A stretch of 64,000 nucleotides of DNA from Flavobacterium ginsenosidimutans (GCF_003254625.1 NZ_QJRJ01000081.1:550347-614346), one strand, 5' to 3'; positions 1-8,613 are shown, numbered from the stretch's first letter. Program-made: numbers and translations. Notes: a model not told the origin generated them from the letters alone.

Positions 1-236
1 ATTTCACATTTCGAGAAAGCAGAATAAAACCCGCTGATGCAATGAAAAAGGGCTAACTGCATCTGATTGGTGGGTGATGTTTTACATGTGGGGAAAATCT
101 GGGCTCCCTGCCTTAAGCGGGAGGCTTTCTGCTCTTTGAAAACAGGGATGCGAAAGACTGCTTTTAAAATTATTGGTTTAGCGAAATCTTTTAAGCGTTT
201 ATGCACTACATTTGATGGGTGTAAAACCGCTTCAAG

Positions 237-749
237 ATGATGAGTTCTGAAAATTCCCGCACGGCTCCTGAAGGCGTAAATGGCGAGGAGCCTCTGAAAA
301 TTATACTGGCCGAAGATGATAAGGACGACCAGGAATTATTCATCGATGCCCTCGGGGAATCTGATGTTTCCTCTGAGGTGGTCACCGTTGAGAACGGGCA
401 GGAGCTCGTGGACAGCCTAAAAGATAAATCCCAGCCCGATCCGGATATTATTTTTATCGATATCAATATGCCCGTTAAAGGGGGGAAGCAGGCTCTGGAA
501 GAGATAAAGGCAGATAAAGACCTTAGGGATATTCCTGCCGTTATGCTCTCCACCTGGGATCACCCTTCGGATATTGAAGACGCCTTTGAGAAGGGGGCGG
601 ACCTTTATGTGCAGAAACCGAATTCCTTTAATGGCTTTGTGCTGATCCTAAAGAAAGTGTTCTTTCTGCACTGGGCCAAAGCTTTGCTAAACCCGGTAAA
701 AAAATTATTTTTTATTTCAGAAAAGAATATATCTCAGGGGGACTCCTAG
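237..749 (+). CDS. Rcp1-like single-domain response regulator
   Basis: This is a receiver-only response regulator that would take a phosphoryl group from a histidine kinase. The receiver fold spans about residues 20-142: the acidic cluster is E26-D27-D28, the phosphoacceptor is D75 in the FIDINMP stretch, S105-T106 follow strand 4 and K127-P128 is the conserved Lys-Pro. There is no output domain; about 28 residues follow. This matches the Rcp1-type receivers that usually sit beside phytochrome or PAS kinases, but no kinase lies in the window (one could lie upstream). Two ATGs occur in a row at 237 and 240, and either could start the protein. The 236 bases before it hold no recognisable gene. 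Confidence 0.85.
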   Translation: MMSSENSRTAPEGVNGEEPLKIILAEDDKDDQELFIDALGESDVSSEVVTVENGQELVDSLKDKSQPDPDIIFIDINMPVKGGKQALEEIKADKDLRDIPAVMLSTWDHPSDIEDAFEKGADLYVQKPNSFNGFVLILKKVFFLHWAKALLNPVKKLFFISEKNISQGDS

Positions 750-1175
750 ATGTCTTGCCGGTATTATCCGTTTATTTTTTCCCTGTGATGGTGCTTTAGG
801 CCTTTTTCCATTTTCTGTAGCAGCTGTATTTCATTCAGATCCCCTGAAGGATAAGGTAGTCCTGTGAGAATGCTTTGGCAATTGAATATTTTATCTTCAA
901 TGTCGCAGGTGAATTTTGGGAACTCGTTGTGGGATACCGGCCAGCTGTCTTTGCCTGTATTTTAATTTTTAAATTTCTTCATATTTCAAAGAAACGGCAC
1001 GAGAAGGGTTTAATACGCCCGCAATTAATGGATTGTCAAAATCGCCACTGCCAATTTTCCTAATTTTATCCAAACAATCTGTTTTAAGGCCAGATGATGA
1101 AGTTTGCCAGAGCATAATGGTTGTTTTAACTGATAAAAATTATGAAATGCAGTTCTGATATCTCTTTGCGATTAT
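750..1175. other. Intergenic stretch with no convincing intact gene
   Basis: This lies between the response regulator and the 3' end of hemH. A plus-strand TTG-started frame at 875-1063 has no plausible signal. The minus strand carries a longer coding-like frame, listed separately at 764-982. I see no clear terminator or promoter. Confidence 0.5.
764..982 (-). pseudogene. Possible broken small gene with an in-frame stop
   Basis: On the minus strand an ATG at 982 opens a 73-codon frame ending at 764. Codon 7 (962-964) is TAA. Beyond the stop the frame stays open for 65 codons and reads like ordinary soluble protein (for example WPVSHNEFPKF and LNEIQLLQKMEKG). I do not recognise the family. 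It may be a decayed gene, a gene starting at an undetected alternative codon, or a chance open frame. Confidence 0.2.
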
Positions 1176-2189
1176 CTATTTTGCCCAATCATTAATCCAG
1201 CCCGCTACAGTCTCACACCATTCATCGCCATCATTCAGACAAGGAATTGCCAGGAATTCTTCTCCTCCATTTGCCTGAAAATCTTCTTTGGCACGCATTG
1301 CGATTTCTTCCAGAGTCTCCAAACAGTCTGAAACGAAAGCTGGCGTTACAACTGCCAATCTCTTGATTCCTTTGGCCGGCATGCTGTCAATTTCGACATC
1401 GGTATAAGGTTCCAGCCATTTGTCTCCCGCCAGGCGCGATTGAAATGTCAGACTGTATTTATCTGCAGGAAGCCCTAATAATTTTACAGCTTGTCTTGTT
1501 GTTTCGTAACATTGGTGGCGATAGCAGAAATCATGCGCAGGTGACGCTGTGCTGCAGCAGGAGCCGTCAATTTTACAGTGAGATTTAGTCACATCAGCTT
1601 TGCGGATATGGCGCTCCGGAATTCCGTGGTATGAAAACAATAGATGATCATATTCAAAACCGGCTAAATGTTTTTGGATTGAATCGGCCAGATTCTTAAT
1701 GTAATCCGGTCTGTTGTAGAATGCCGGAAAATCTGTAAATTTCATATGAGGGAACTTCTTCTTGCGGATTTCTTCAGCTTTAGCCAAAATAGTCAGAGTC
1801 GAAGCCATTGCATATTGCGGATACAGCGGAAAAAGCAGCACATCTTCAACTCCCTTATCGCTCAGTTCCTGAAGCCCTTTTTCGATTGTCATGCTTCCGT
1901 AGCGCATTGCCAGCGAAACGGGAACATTCGCCAAAGGCTGAACTTTTTTGCGCATTCTTTCTGAAAGGACCACTAATGGAGAACCTTCTTCCCACCAGAT
2001 TTTTGAATAGGCATGTGCGGATTCCTCCGGTCTTTTTCTTAAAATAATCCCGCGAACCAATAAGGCTCTTAACAGATATGGAAAGTCTATTACATATTTG
2101 TCCATTAAAAACTCATCTAAATACGGTTTCACATCTTTTGCTGTTGGACTCTCTGGTGATCCTAAGTTTACTATTAATACGCCCTTCAT
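1176..2189 (-). CDS. hemH: Ferrochelatase
   Basis: This enzyme inserts Fe2+ into a porphyrin (protoporphyrin IX, or coproporphyrin III) in the final steps of haem synthesis. At 337 residues it is family length. It begins with the typical MKGVLIVNLGSP motif. The catalytic His is H188 in FSYHGIPERH, and the conserved acid is E291 in SDCLETLEE. A cysteine-rich stretch at about 205-227 (C205, C211, C212, C222, C227) resembles the insert seen in many Bacteroidetes homologues; whether it binds a metal cluster cannot be read from sequence. The gene is transcribed alone and diverges from the MarR gene across 176 bases. Confidence 0.95.
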   Translation of the reverse strand: MKGVLIVNLGSPESPTAKDVKPYLDEFLMDKYVIDFPYLLRALLVRGIILRKRPEESAHAYSKIWWEEGSPLVVLSERMRKKVQPLANVPVSLAMRYGSMTIEKGLQELSDKGVEDVLLFPLYPQYAMASTLTILAKAEEIRKKKFPHMKFTDFPAFYNRPDYIKNLADSIQKHLAGFEYDHLLFSYHGIPERHIRKADVTKSHCKIDGSCCSTASPAHDFCYRHQCYETTRQAVKLLGLPADKYSLTFQSRLAGDKWLEPYTDVEIDSMPAKGIKRLAVVTPAFVSDCLETLEEIAMRAKEDFQANGGEEFLAIPCLNDGDEWCETVAGWINDWAK

Positions 2190-2334
2190 TTTTTTTTTTT
2201 GAATTTAAAGTTCCCTTATTTCTTAAAAATAGATTTTCAGCCCTGTATTTTAATCCGGTCTGAGAATATTTCTGCTTAAAATTAATTTGATATTTTTTTA
2301 AATGGTACAAAAGTAAACTAAAATGTAAAAATAA

Positions 2335-2352
2335 AAGTATATTTGTATACTT
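2335..2352. promoter_or_regulatory. MarR-type operator over a TAnnTTTG promoter element
   Basis: A perfect inverted repeat, AAGTATA-TTTG-TATACTT, lies 13 bases before the MarR start codon. The centre contains TATATTTG (2338-2345), which fits the Bacteroidetes -7 consensus TAnnTTTG. A shorter palindrome, AGT-AA-ACT, sits at 2312-2319. A dimeric regulator bound here would block sigma at its own promoter, the usual MarR autorepression layout. No good -33 TTG is visible at the expected spacing. Confidence 0.6.
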
Positions 2353-2365
2353 AAAAATATTTTTT

Positions 2366-3019
2366 ATGAATTATAATTTACTTAAAGATATTATTGATTT
2401 GGCGGGTGACTTCGAAAAATCAAGAAAGGCAGTGGGCCAGGAAGCGGATTCCGTGGAAGGTTTTAAATCTTGGATTGCTGAGAATTTTATACCCATGCAG
2501 GATAAAGCTGAGCCAGATTGGGAGGGTAAGGCAAATGGGCGAAGCCCTGAGGGGGTGATCTGCACTATGATTGTGAGCATGAATAGATATGCTAAAATGT
2601 ATTCTAGAGCGATTATCTCGGATACGGATTTTTCTACGCAGGAGGATTTTATCTATCTCATTAATCTTAGGGTTCATGGCAGGATGTCTAAAATGGAGCT
2701 TATAAAGATGAATCTGCAGGATAAGCCCACGGGAATGCAGATCATAGCAAGATTATTAAGCAGGGGATGGATACGCCAGGATTTGTCGCCAACTGACCGA
2801 AGAAGCAAGAATATCAGTATCACTGACTACGGAATCAAGATATTGGAAAAGCAGATGCCAAAGATTCGAAATGCATCTAAGATCGTAAGCGGCAATCTGA
2901 CTTTTTCGGAAAAAATGGAACTGATTCGAATTTTGAGCAAGCTTGAGGATTTTCACAATCCCATTTTTAATAGAAATATAGCCCCGTCCAAATTGCTTGC
3001 GGCGCTAAATATTCAATAA
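2366..3019 (+). CDS. MarR-family winged-helix regulator
   Basis: This is a 217-residue transcription factor. The winged helix lies around residues 90-185: a recognition-helix region near KPTGMQIIARLLSRGW is followed by the wing SPTDRRSKNISITDYG, the hallmark DxRxxxxxLT-like stretch of MarR proteins. It is longer than the usual 140-150 residues because of an N-terminal extension of about 70 residues. Its own start is preceded by an 18-base palindrome over a promoter element, so it probably represses itself. The two SDR genes downstream on the same strand are likely targets. Confidence 0.8.
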   Translation: MNYNLLKDIIDLAGDFEKSRKAVGQEADSVEGFKSWIAENFIPMQDKAEPDWEGKANGRSPEGVICTMIVSMNRYAKMYSRAIISDTDFSTQEDFIYLINLRVHGRMSKMELIKMNLQDKPTGMQIIARLLSRGWIRQDLSPTDRRSKNISITDYGIKILEKQMPKIRNASKIVSGNLTFSEKMELIRILSKLEDFHNPIFNRNIAPSKLLAALNIQ

Positions 3020-3329
3020 AGAGCATCTTTAATCTTGCGGCAGGTGTTTTAAAAACATAGCTTAAAGCAGTGTCATGCGGCCCATTTGACGGCTATTGGA
3101 TCTGAAAAGCCTTGATGGACGATATTAGAAATGGCAGTTTTAAAAAGAAAGAGATAAAAATACAGCATTTTATGAAAAATTTGTTCGACGAGCTATCATA
3201 TCAGATAAGCAGGGCCACTACCCGGAAGCATTCCACCAGCTTTTCTTTTGGGATCAAAGCTTTCGGTTATGATATAATTCGGCAGATTACGAAAGCCTGC
3301 TATCAGTAAAATCGATTAAAAATTTTAAT
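3020..3329. other. Gap between the MarR gene and the SDR pair
   Basis: This holds a 65-codon frame (TTG at 3112, ATG at 3115, end 3309) rich in Lys and Ser with no recognisable motif and no good ribosome binding site. I cannot support it as a gene. No terminator hairpin is evident, so the downstream genes may be read from the MarR promoter. Confidence 0.4.
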
Positions 3330-4028
3330 ATGAATATGGAAATCATGGAAAATGTAGTTGTAATAGGAGGCAGCAAAGGAATCGGAAGAGCTATTTTGGA
3401 GCAGCAGCTAGAGCATAAGCGGGTCTGCAATATCAGCAGGACGGAACCTGAAATTCTGCATCCCAATCTGATTCACTGCAGTGCCGATGTATTAGCGGAT
3501 GCGCTTCCCGAAATAGATGGCATAGATGCTCTTATCTACTGTCCGGGTTCCATAAATTTAAAGCCTATTTTGAGTTTAAGCGCCGATGATTTCAGAAATG
3601 ATTTTGAAATTAATGTGATAGGCGCCGTGAAGGCGATTCAGCATTTTCTGCCTGCCTTAAAGAAGGGAAAAAATCCTTCGATAGTTCTGTTCAGCAGCGT
3701 TGCGGCAAAACTCGGAATGCCTTTCCATGCCAGCACTGCGGCTGCCAAGTCGGGAGTGGAGGGGCTGGTTAAGTCGCTCGGTGCAGAACTTGCCCCTTTG
3801 GTCCGGATTAATGCCATTGCGCCCACTATTACGGAAACTTCCCTATCTGCTTCCATTTTAAGAAATGACCGCATGAAGGAAAATATGATGCAGCGGCACC
3901 CCATGAAAAATTACCTGAAGCCAAAAGAAGTGGCTCGTATGGCAGGCTATCTGATTTCTGAAGATGCAGCTTCAATTTCGGGCCAGATTTTCCCAATGGA
4001 CTATGGTTTGGTAAGCTTTAAATTGTAA
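3330..4028 (+). CDS. SDR-family protein lacking the catalytic tyrosine
   Basis: This is a 232-residue Rossmann-fold short-chain dehydrogenase/reductase. The nucleotide-binding motif GGSKGIG is at 13-19 and the strand-5 serine pair is S122-S123. At the YxxxK active-site position the sequence reads T136-A-A-A-K140, so the catalytic Tyr is replaced by Thr while Lys is kept. I recall a Tyr-less SDR subfamily near photolyase/cryptochrome genes in Bacteroidetes, but no photolyase is in this window. It may bind NAD(P)H without classic oxidoreduction. It ends 3 bases before the next gene and is almost certainly co-transcribed with it. Confidence 0.8.
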   Translation: MNMEIMENVVVIGGSKGIGRAILEQQLEHKRVCNISRTEPEILHPNLIHCSADVLADALPEIDGIDALIYCPGSINLKPILSLSADDFRNDFEINVIGAVKAIQHFLPALKKGKNPSIVLFSSVAAKLGMPFHASTAAAKSGVEGLVKSLGAELAPLVRINAIAPTITETSLSASILRNDRMKENMMQRHPMKNYLKPKEVARMAGYLISEDAASISGQIFPMDYGLVSFKL

Positions 4029-4031
4029 AAA

Positions 4032-5456
4032 ATGAAAATTCTCCTAACAGGCGCAACAGGCTATATAGGCAGGAGGCTTTTACCCTTGCTGCTGGAGAAT
4101 GGCAGTGAAGTAATCTGCTGTGTGAGGGATAAAAGCAGATTCCGTTTTCCTGAAAAGCTAACCGATAAAATACAGGTTATCGAAGTTGATTTTTTAGATC
4201 CGGGAAGCCTCAATAAGATTCCCGATGATATTGATGCGGCCTATTATCTGATACATTCCATGTCTGGCGCTTCCAATTATGATGAACTGGAAAGCATTTC
4301 GGCAAATTATTTCATTGAAAAAATAAACAGGACAAATGCAAAACAGATCATTTATCTCAGCGGAATTGTAAACGGCCGGTCACTATCCAAGCATTTGTCA
4401 TCAAGAAAGGCGGTAGAGGATATTTTAAAAACCGCAGCAGTTCCCTCAACTGTGCTTCGGGCTGGAATCATAGTTGGATCAGGAAGCGCTTCTTTTGAGA
4501 TAATGCGGGATCTGGTGGATAAGCTGCCCATTATGATTGCCCCAAAATGGCTCAATACGAAATGCCAGCCGATTGCAATCGGTGACGTTTTGGAATTTTT
4601 AATCCGGTCACTCCTAAATCCATTGGCTTACAGCAAAAGTTTTGATATCGGGGGGCCAGATATATTGACCTATAAAGAAATGCTTTTGGAGTTTGCTAAA
4701 GCTAAAAACCTGAAGAGGCATATTTTTACAATACCGGTAATGACGCCAAAATTATCGTCCTACTGGCTGTATTTTGTCACCTCAACTTCCTTCAAACTGG
4801 CTTCAGCGCTGGTCAGCAGTATGAAAACAGAAGTGATCTGCAGCGATAATAATATTAATAGCATGCTGGGAATCACTCCTATTGCCTACAGGCAGGCAGT
4901 AGAGAGGGCTTTGAAAAAAATTAGTGAAGATGATATCCTCTCAAGCTGGAAGGACTCACAGGTAAGCGGGCTGCTTAGGGGAAATGTTTCCCAATACCTA
5001 AAAGTTCCAAAAAAGGGCTGCTATATTGACAGAAGGAAAAGAACGGTAATAGACCGGGAATATACTATTGCCCGAATCTGGTCTATTGGCGGAGAAACAG
5101 GATGGTATTATGCCGACTGGCTCTGGGATTTGCGCGGCTTCATCGATAAGATTTTTGGAGGTGTTGGAACCCGAAGGGGAAGGACAAATAAAAATGGGCT
5201 GCATGCAGGAGATGCACTGGATTTCTGGAGGGTGGTATATGCCAATAAAGCCGAAGGGAAACTGGTTTTATATGCCGAGATGAAGCTGCCCGGTGAAGCA
5301 TGGCTGGAATTTAAAATAATCGGCAATACCTTATATCAGGCCGCTACTTTTAAGCCGCGCGGATTGATGGGCAAAGCATACTGGTATTGCGTCCTGCCGT
5401 TTCATGGCTTTATATTTGACGGGATGCTTAAAAAGCTGATTCAGCGGCCCAATTGA
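4032..5456 (+). CDS. NAD(P)-binding epimerase-like protein with DUF2867 domain
   Basis: This is a two-part protein of 474 residues. Residues 1 to about 290 form an atypical or extended SDR with the GATGYIG dinucleotide-binding loop at 7-13. Residues about 320-470 match the DUF2867 module common in bacterial SDR fusions (Trp-rich stretches such as GWYYADWLWDLRG and the GEAWLEF segment). The substrate is unknown; some related proteins are annotated as membrane-associated quinone or lipid modifiers, which cannot be tested here. It lies directly after the Tyr-less SDR, and the MarR regulator upstream probably controls both. Confidence 0.8.
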   Translation: MKILLTGATGYIGRRLLPLLLENGSEVICCVRDKSRFRFPEKLTDKIQVIEVDFLDPGSLNKIPDDIDAAYYLIHSMSGASNYDELESISANYFIEKINRTNAKQIIYLSGIVNGRSLSKHLSSRKAVEDILKTAAVPSTVLRAGIIVGSGSASFEIMRDLVDKLPIMIAPKWLNTKCQPIAIGDVLEFLIRSLLNPLAYSKSFDIGGPDILTYKEMLLEFAKAKNLKRHIFTIPVMTPKLSSYWLYFVTSTSFKLASALVSSMKTEVICSDNNINSMLGITPIAYRQAVERALKKISEDDILSSWKDSQVSGLLRGNVSQYLKVPKKGCYIDRRKRTVIDREYTIARIWSIGGETGWYYADWLWDLRGFIDKIFGGVGTRRGRTNKNGLHAGDALDFWRVVYANKAEGKLVLYAEMKLPGEAWLEFKIIGNTLYQAATFKPRGLMGKAYWYCVLPFHGFIFDGMLKKLIQRPN

Positions 5457-5488
5457 CGGCATAACTCGATTAAATTAGGGTTTATAAG

Positions 5489-5509
5489 GCGCCTGTTCTA
5501 AACAGGCGC
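5489..5509 (-). terminator. Hairpin inherited from a cold-shock gene terminator
   Basis: A perfect inverted repeat of 9 bp (GCGCCTGTT / AACAGGCGC) has a 3-base loop. It corresponds to the GCACCTGT / ACAGGTGC terminator hairpin after the intact cold-shock gene at 20 kb. The long T tract of that copy is missing here, so it is weak as a terminator in either direction. It lies just after the DUF2867 gene and may still protect that transcript's 3' end. Confidence 0.5.
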
Positions 5510-5562
5510 TATAAATCCGAATCCTTTTTCTCCATTAAAAATTCTACTGTGCCTTCCTGCAT
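5510..5562 (-). pseudogene. Remnant of a cold-shock (Csp) gene
   Basis: On the minus strand the first codons read MQEGTV-F, as in the intact Csp at 20018-20209. One base is missing in codon 9, shifting the frame. In the original frame the sequence continues as NGEKGFGFIAP, the RNP1 region. It then joins directly to the terminator-like hairpin, so about two thirds of the gene is gone. The join occurs at TTTATA, a hexamer found in the intact gene both at the FI codons and just before its terminator, which suggests a microhomology-mediated deletion. Homology also continues upstream of the start, to about 5650. Confidence 0.8.
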
Positions 5563-5884
5563 CTTAAATGCTTAATCTGTTCAAATGGAGCCTATTAAAG
5601 GATAGGGGACCAGAAAATAATTTTTAGTTATGCTTTTATCAGCTTTAAGAAGCGGTAAGCTTTTTTCCATTGTTTTTTTAGATGCATGACCGCTGAAAAG
5701 ATTTCCTTTTTTGATTCTTTTTGTGAGGATTATAAAGGCAAAACCCGTCTGATAAAATAATAGAGGCGTCGGTTATGAATTAATTTGCCATTTAGGCCTC
5801 CGCATTTAATTATGCTTTAAATTTAAAGCATTAAACCATTGCAATGAAAATTAGTCTTATTAAAATAACTTTAAATGCGTAAAA
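5563..5884. other. Former csp leader and spacer
   Basis: From 5563 to about 5650 the sequence is recognisably similar to the region upstream of the intact csp gene (20210-20300). The promoter-like TACATTTG of that copy reads TCCATTTG here, so its -7 element is damaged. The remaining bases up to the lipoprotein gene are AT-rich, with no feature I can name. Confidence 0.5.
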
Positions 5885-6937
5885 ATGAAGGCCCCAATTT
5901 TATTTATGATCTCTTTATTTCTATTACTGTCCTGCTCAAAGAACGAAGCAGATGATTCAGGCCAAGATTCCGCTTATGTGGACGATGATTTGGCCGGGCC
6001 CATTTCCAGGCCAAAAACCGGCTATGGATCAGATGGAGCCTATACTGTGGCAAAAATCAGTTTTCCAAGCCCGCTGTACAGTGGCAGAAATGTTGAAATA
6101 TTTTACCCAAAAGATATTGCTTCCCCAAGACCCGTAATTTTTTATTCGCATCCATTTGGAGGAGAGGAAAGTGCATATAATATTGGATTGTATGAATTCA
6201 TCGCAAAAAAAGGATATGCTGTGGTTTTTGCGCCTTATCCCACAACGGGTGTGACAGTGGATGAAAGGTATGGCGTACTATGGGAAAGCTTTAAAAAAGC
6301 TGCCACGGATTACCCTGATGTAATTGATACCAAAAAAGTAGGCTTTATGGGGCATTCATTTGGCGCAGGAGCCTCTTTTGCTTTAGCCTATAGAGGGTTT
6401 GTTGATGAAGGCTGGGGAGAGAACGGACGTTTTATTTTTGCAATGGCGCAATGGTATTCCTATGAAATCACGCAGGAGGAACTGCAAAATTTTCCGGAAA
6501 ACACAAAACTGATAACCCAGGTATATAATGACGACGTAACGAATGACCATAGGATGGCAATTGATATTTTTAAGAATATAAATATTCCAAACTCTGAAAA
6601 AGATTTTATTTTAATAAAAAAATCAGTATTGCCAACTTTCACATACAGCGCGGAGCATAATCTTCCCAATACGCAAAGCTCCTATGATGCATATGATTAC
6701 TATGGGATCTACAGATTGCTTGACGCGCTGATTGATTATAGTTTTAATGGAAATTCGGCAGCCAAAAATGTAGCGCTAGGAAATGGATCTAAAGAGCAGG
6801 CAACAATGCCGAGCTATAATGGGCAGGCGCTGTCTCCATTGGAAGTGACTGATGACCCTTCTCCCTTATATCCACAGAGTAAATATTCTTTCCAATGTGG
6901 AGCATCAAATAATCCGAGAATTGCAAACTGCAATTAA
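5885..6937 (+). CDS. Exported alpha/beta-hydrolase lipoprotein
   Basis: This 350-residue lipoprotein has a signal peptide ending in the lipobox LLSC, with acylated Cys C17. The hydrolase core runs from about residue 55: strand VIFYSHP with FGG as a possible oxyanion hole, then the nucleophile elbow GHSFG with S158. It resembles the dienelactone hydrolase / PETase-like / chlorophyllase group, which act on esters. A His late in the core (AEHN, near residue 255) could be the catalytic base. The substrate is unknown. It stands alone, ahead of the conjugation operon, with a terminator about 170 bases after the stop. Confidence 0.75.
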   Translation: MKAPILFMISLFLLLSCSKNEADDSGQDSAYVDDDLAGPISRPKTGYGSDGAYTVAKISFPSPLYSGRNVEIFYPKDIASPRPVIFYSHPFGGEESAYNIGLYEFIAKKGYAVVFAPYPTTGVTVDERYGVLWESFKKAATDYPDVIDTKKVGFMGHSFGAGASFALAYRGFVDEGWGENGRFIFAMAQWYSYEITQEELQNFPENTKLITQVYNDDVTNDHRMAIDIFKNINIPNSEKDFILIKKSVLPTFTYSAEHNLPNTQSSYDAYDYYGIYRLLDALIDYSFNGNSAAKNVALGNGSKEQATMPSYNGQALSPLEVTDDPSPLYPQSKYSFQCGASNNPRIANCN

Positions 6938-7357
6938 AAATCTGTACATTTTGAATAGATGGCTAAGACAAATAGACGCATTTTAGCTTCAGAGGCAATA
7001 AAAAGCTTGAGAGGCAGATTAATATTTCAAGAAGCTTAGAAAATGCTGTCTGCAGGCATTTCGCTGCTGTTTCAGCATTCAGATTGAACACGTCTTTTAT
7101 GGCACTTTAAAGATGGGCATCACGCCCATCTTTTTTTTTGATGATTTTTAAGAGAACTGAAATAGGCAAGGCATTTTCTTCAGTTCTGTCAGGCTGCTTA
7201 TGGAAATTGAGGCTTGCCATCATCATAAGGGACAGCAAGGCAAGACAAAAAGTTGTGCTTGTAATGGGGCTGATGTAATTGTTCCTTTGTCCTGCATTTA
7301 AATCAGAACGCGCTGTCTGATTTTTGCAATGGATGTTTAACGGTAAAAGAAACAGTT
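6938..7357. other. Spacer before the conjugation operon
   Basis: The first half leads to a strong rho-independent terminator at 7111-7139. The second half (7140-7357) must hold the start of the tra transcript, but I see no convincing TTG / TAnnTTTG pair. No gene or mobile-element end is recognisable. Confidence 0.4.
7111..7139 (+). terminator. Rho-independent terminator
   Basis: The stem AGATGGGC / GCCCATCT (8 bp, 4-base loop) is followed by a run of T to 7139. It separates the upstream lipoprotein gene from the tra operon. The A side of the stem gives little poly-U on the minus strand, so it acts mainly on + strand transcripts. Confidence 0.8.
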
Positions 7358-7804
7358 ATGCTTGCAGATATTTCTTGGGGAGCTTATGCGGCTTCCATTA
7401 TTGCTTTTGTTTTGGTGTGGTATGGATTTGTGTATTTCAGATATTATTATAAGAATATCAGCTCTGTTTTCAAAGGCAGATCGGGGAGCAGATCTTCAGT
7501 CGGGAAGAATGAAAAAAGGCTGGGGCCTTTTTCAGAATACAGCGAGCCTTTTGATACTCTTGAAGATGCTGAGGATTTGTATAATAGGCTGTTAGGCGTG
7601 TTTTCTGAAAGTAACGATAGAGGTGTGTCTAAAGCTGAATTCAGGCATTATCTGCAGTTTGTGCTTGCTGAATATCCTTTTGTAAGGCAGTCTGCTTTAC
7701 GCGATAAGATAAATTCCCTTACGGTCTTGGAAAGCCGGAAGCATTCTGAATTTCTGCTGAGCGCGGAAGAGATGGATCGCTTATGGGACAATGTTGAAAA
7801 ATAG
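7358..7804 (+). CDS. Unknown single-pass membrane protein at the head of the tra operon
   Basis: This 148-residue protein has one N-terminal membrane segment (about residues 10-27, AASIIAFVLVWYGFVYF) and a soluble, acidic C-terminal part that looks helical (about 65-148). I do not recognise the family. Its position immediately before TraE, on the same strand, suggests a membrane-bound accessory of the conjugation machine. The start is the first ATG of the frame. Confidence 0.6.
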   Translation: MLADISWGAYAASIIAFVLVWYGFVYFRYYYKNISSVFKGRSGSRSSVGKNEKRLGPFSEYSEPFDTLEDAEDLYNRLLGVFSESNDRGVSKAEFRHYLQFVLAEYPFVRQSALRDKINSLTVLESRKHSEFLLSAEEMDRLWDNVEK

Positions 7805-7933
7805 GTCTTATGCAGAGGAATATCCCTGTTCGCTCTAGTGCGGTATGGCGTTTTGTGACAAAGAGATAGAAGCTGTAACAGCGGTATTTCTCTGCTTTTA
7901 TTTCAAGTGATGGTTTAATTTAAATGATGGGAG

Positions 7934-8269
7934 ATGAAAAGGTGGAATTGGAGATTGAAATTATTCTGGAGAAGGATAAAGGGCTTGGGCGCCTCATTGC
8001 TTTTTATGCTGTATTTCGGCACGGCTTACAGCCAGGATGGAGTGGCAGGAATCAATGAGGCAAACCAGAAGGTGCGCAGCTATTTTGATGCGGGAACCGA
8101 ATTGATGTATGCCGTAGGAGCCATACTGGGACTTATTGGGGCAGTAAAAGTGTATCAGAAATGGAATGCGGGAGATCCTGATACGGGCAAGGTCGCCGCC
8201 GCCTGGTTTGGTAGCTGCGTGTTTCTGGTGGTGGTCGCCACGGTCATTAAATCCTTCTTTGGAGTCTGA
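7934..8269 (+). CDS. traE: Conjugative transposon protein TraE (DUF4134, pilin-like)
   Basis: This small 111-residue membrane protein of the Bacteroidetes type IV secretion system corresponds in size and topology to the VirB2 pilin position. The N-terminal leader is basic, then hydrophobic, ending near YFGTAYSQDG. The mature part has two hydrophobic helices (about 58-72 and 90-106) separated by a polar loop, KVYQKWNAGDPDTG, typical of DUF4134. Its stop codon overlaps the start of TraF by one base, so the two are translationally coupled. Confidence 0.85.
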   Translation: MKRWNWRLKLFWRRIKGLGASLLFMLYFGTAYSQDGVAGINEANQKVRSYFDAGTELMYAVGAILGLIGAVKVYQKWNAGDPDTGKVAAAWFGSCVFLVVVATVIKSFFGV

Positions 8270-8583
8270 TGGCAAACAGTGTATATAAGATTAATAAAGG
8301 CATTAATCAAAGCATTGAATTCAAGGGGCTGAAAGCGCAGTATATCTGGTATTTGGGAGGTGGTATTGTTATGCTGATGATCTTATTTGCCGCGCTGTAT
8401 ATTATTGGAATCCCTTCCCTTGCATGCGTTGTTTTTATTGGAACGGCGGGAGGCCTTCTCGTTTTTAAAATATACAGAATGAGCAATAGGTATGGCGAGT
8501 ATGGAATGATGAAGGCAATTGCCAGAAGGCAGGCTCCAAAATGCATCAAAGCCTACAGCAGGGCTATGTTTATAAAGTTATAG
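8269..8583 (+). CDS. traF: Conjugative transposon protein TraF (DUF4133, VirB3-like)
   Basis: This 104-residue inner-membrane protein contains two adjacent hydrophobic segments (about residues 27-47 and 51-67) followed by a basic C-terminal tail, the DUF4133 pattern. It fills the VirB3 place: a small membrane partner of the TraG ATPase. It overlaps TraE by one base. In most Bacteroidetes elements TraG follows at once, but here a methyltransferase gene is inserted between them. Confidence 0.85.
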   Translation: MANSVYKINKGINQSIEFKGLKAQYIWYLGGGIVMLMILFAALYIIGIPSLACVVFIGTAGGLLVFKIYRMSNRYGEYGMMKAIARRQAPKCIKAYSRAMFIKL

Positions 8584-8613
8584 CTGTAAAACGTTACATG
8601 TGAATTGTGATTT

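Noticed and set aside
875..1063. Plus-strand 62-codon frame
   Set aside because: It has only a TTG start, no ribosome binding site and no recognisable motif. It also overlaps a more protein-like frame on the other strand.
3112..3309. Plus-strand 65-codon frame between marR and the SDR gene
   Set aside because: No family, weak start context, and composition that reads like translated spacer. It is described under the intergenic entry only.
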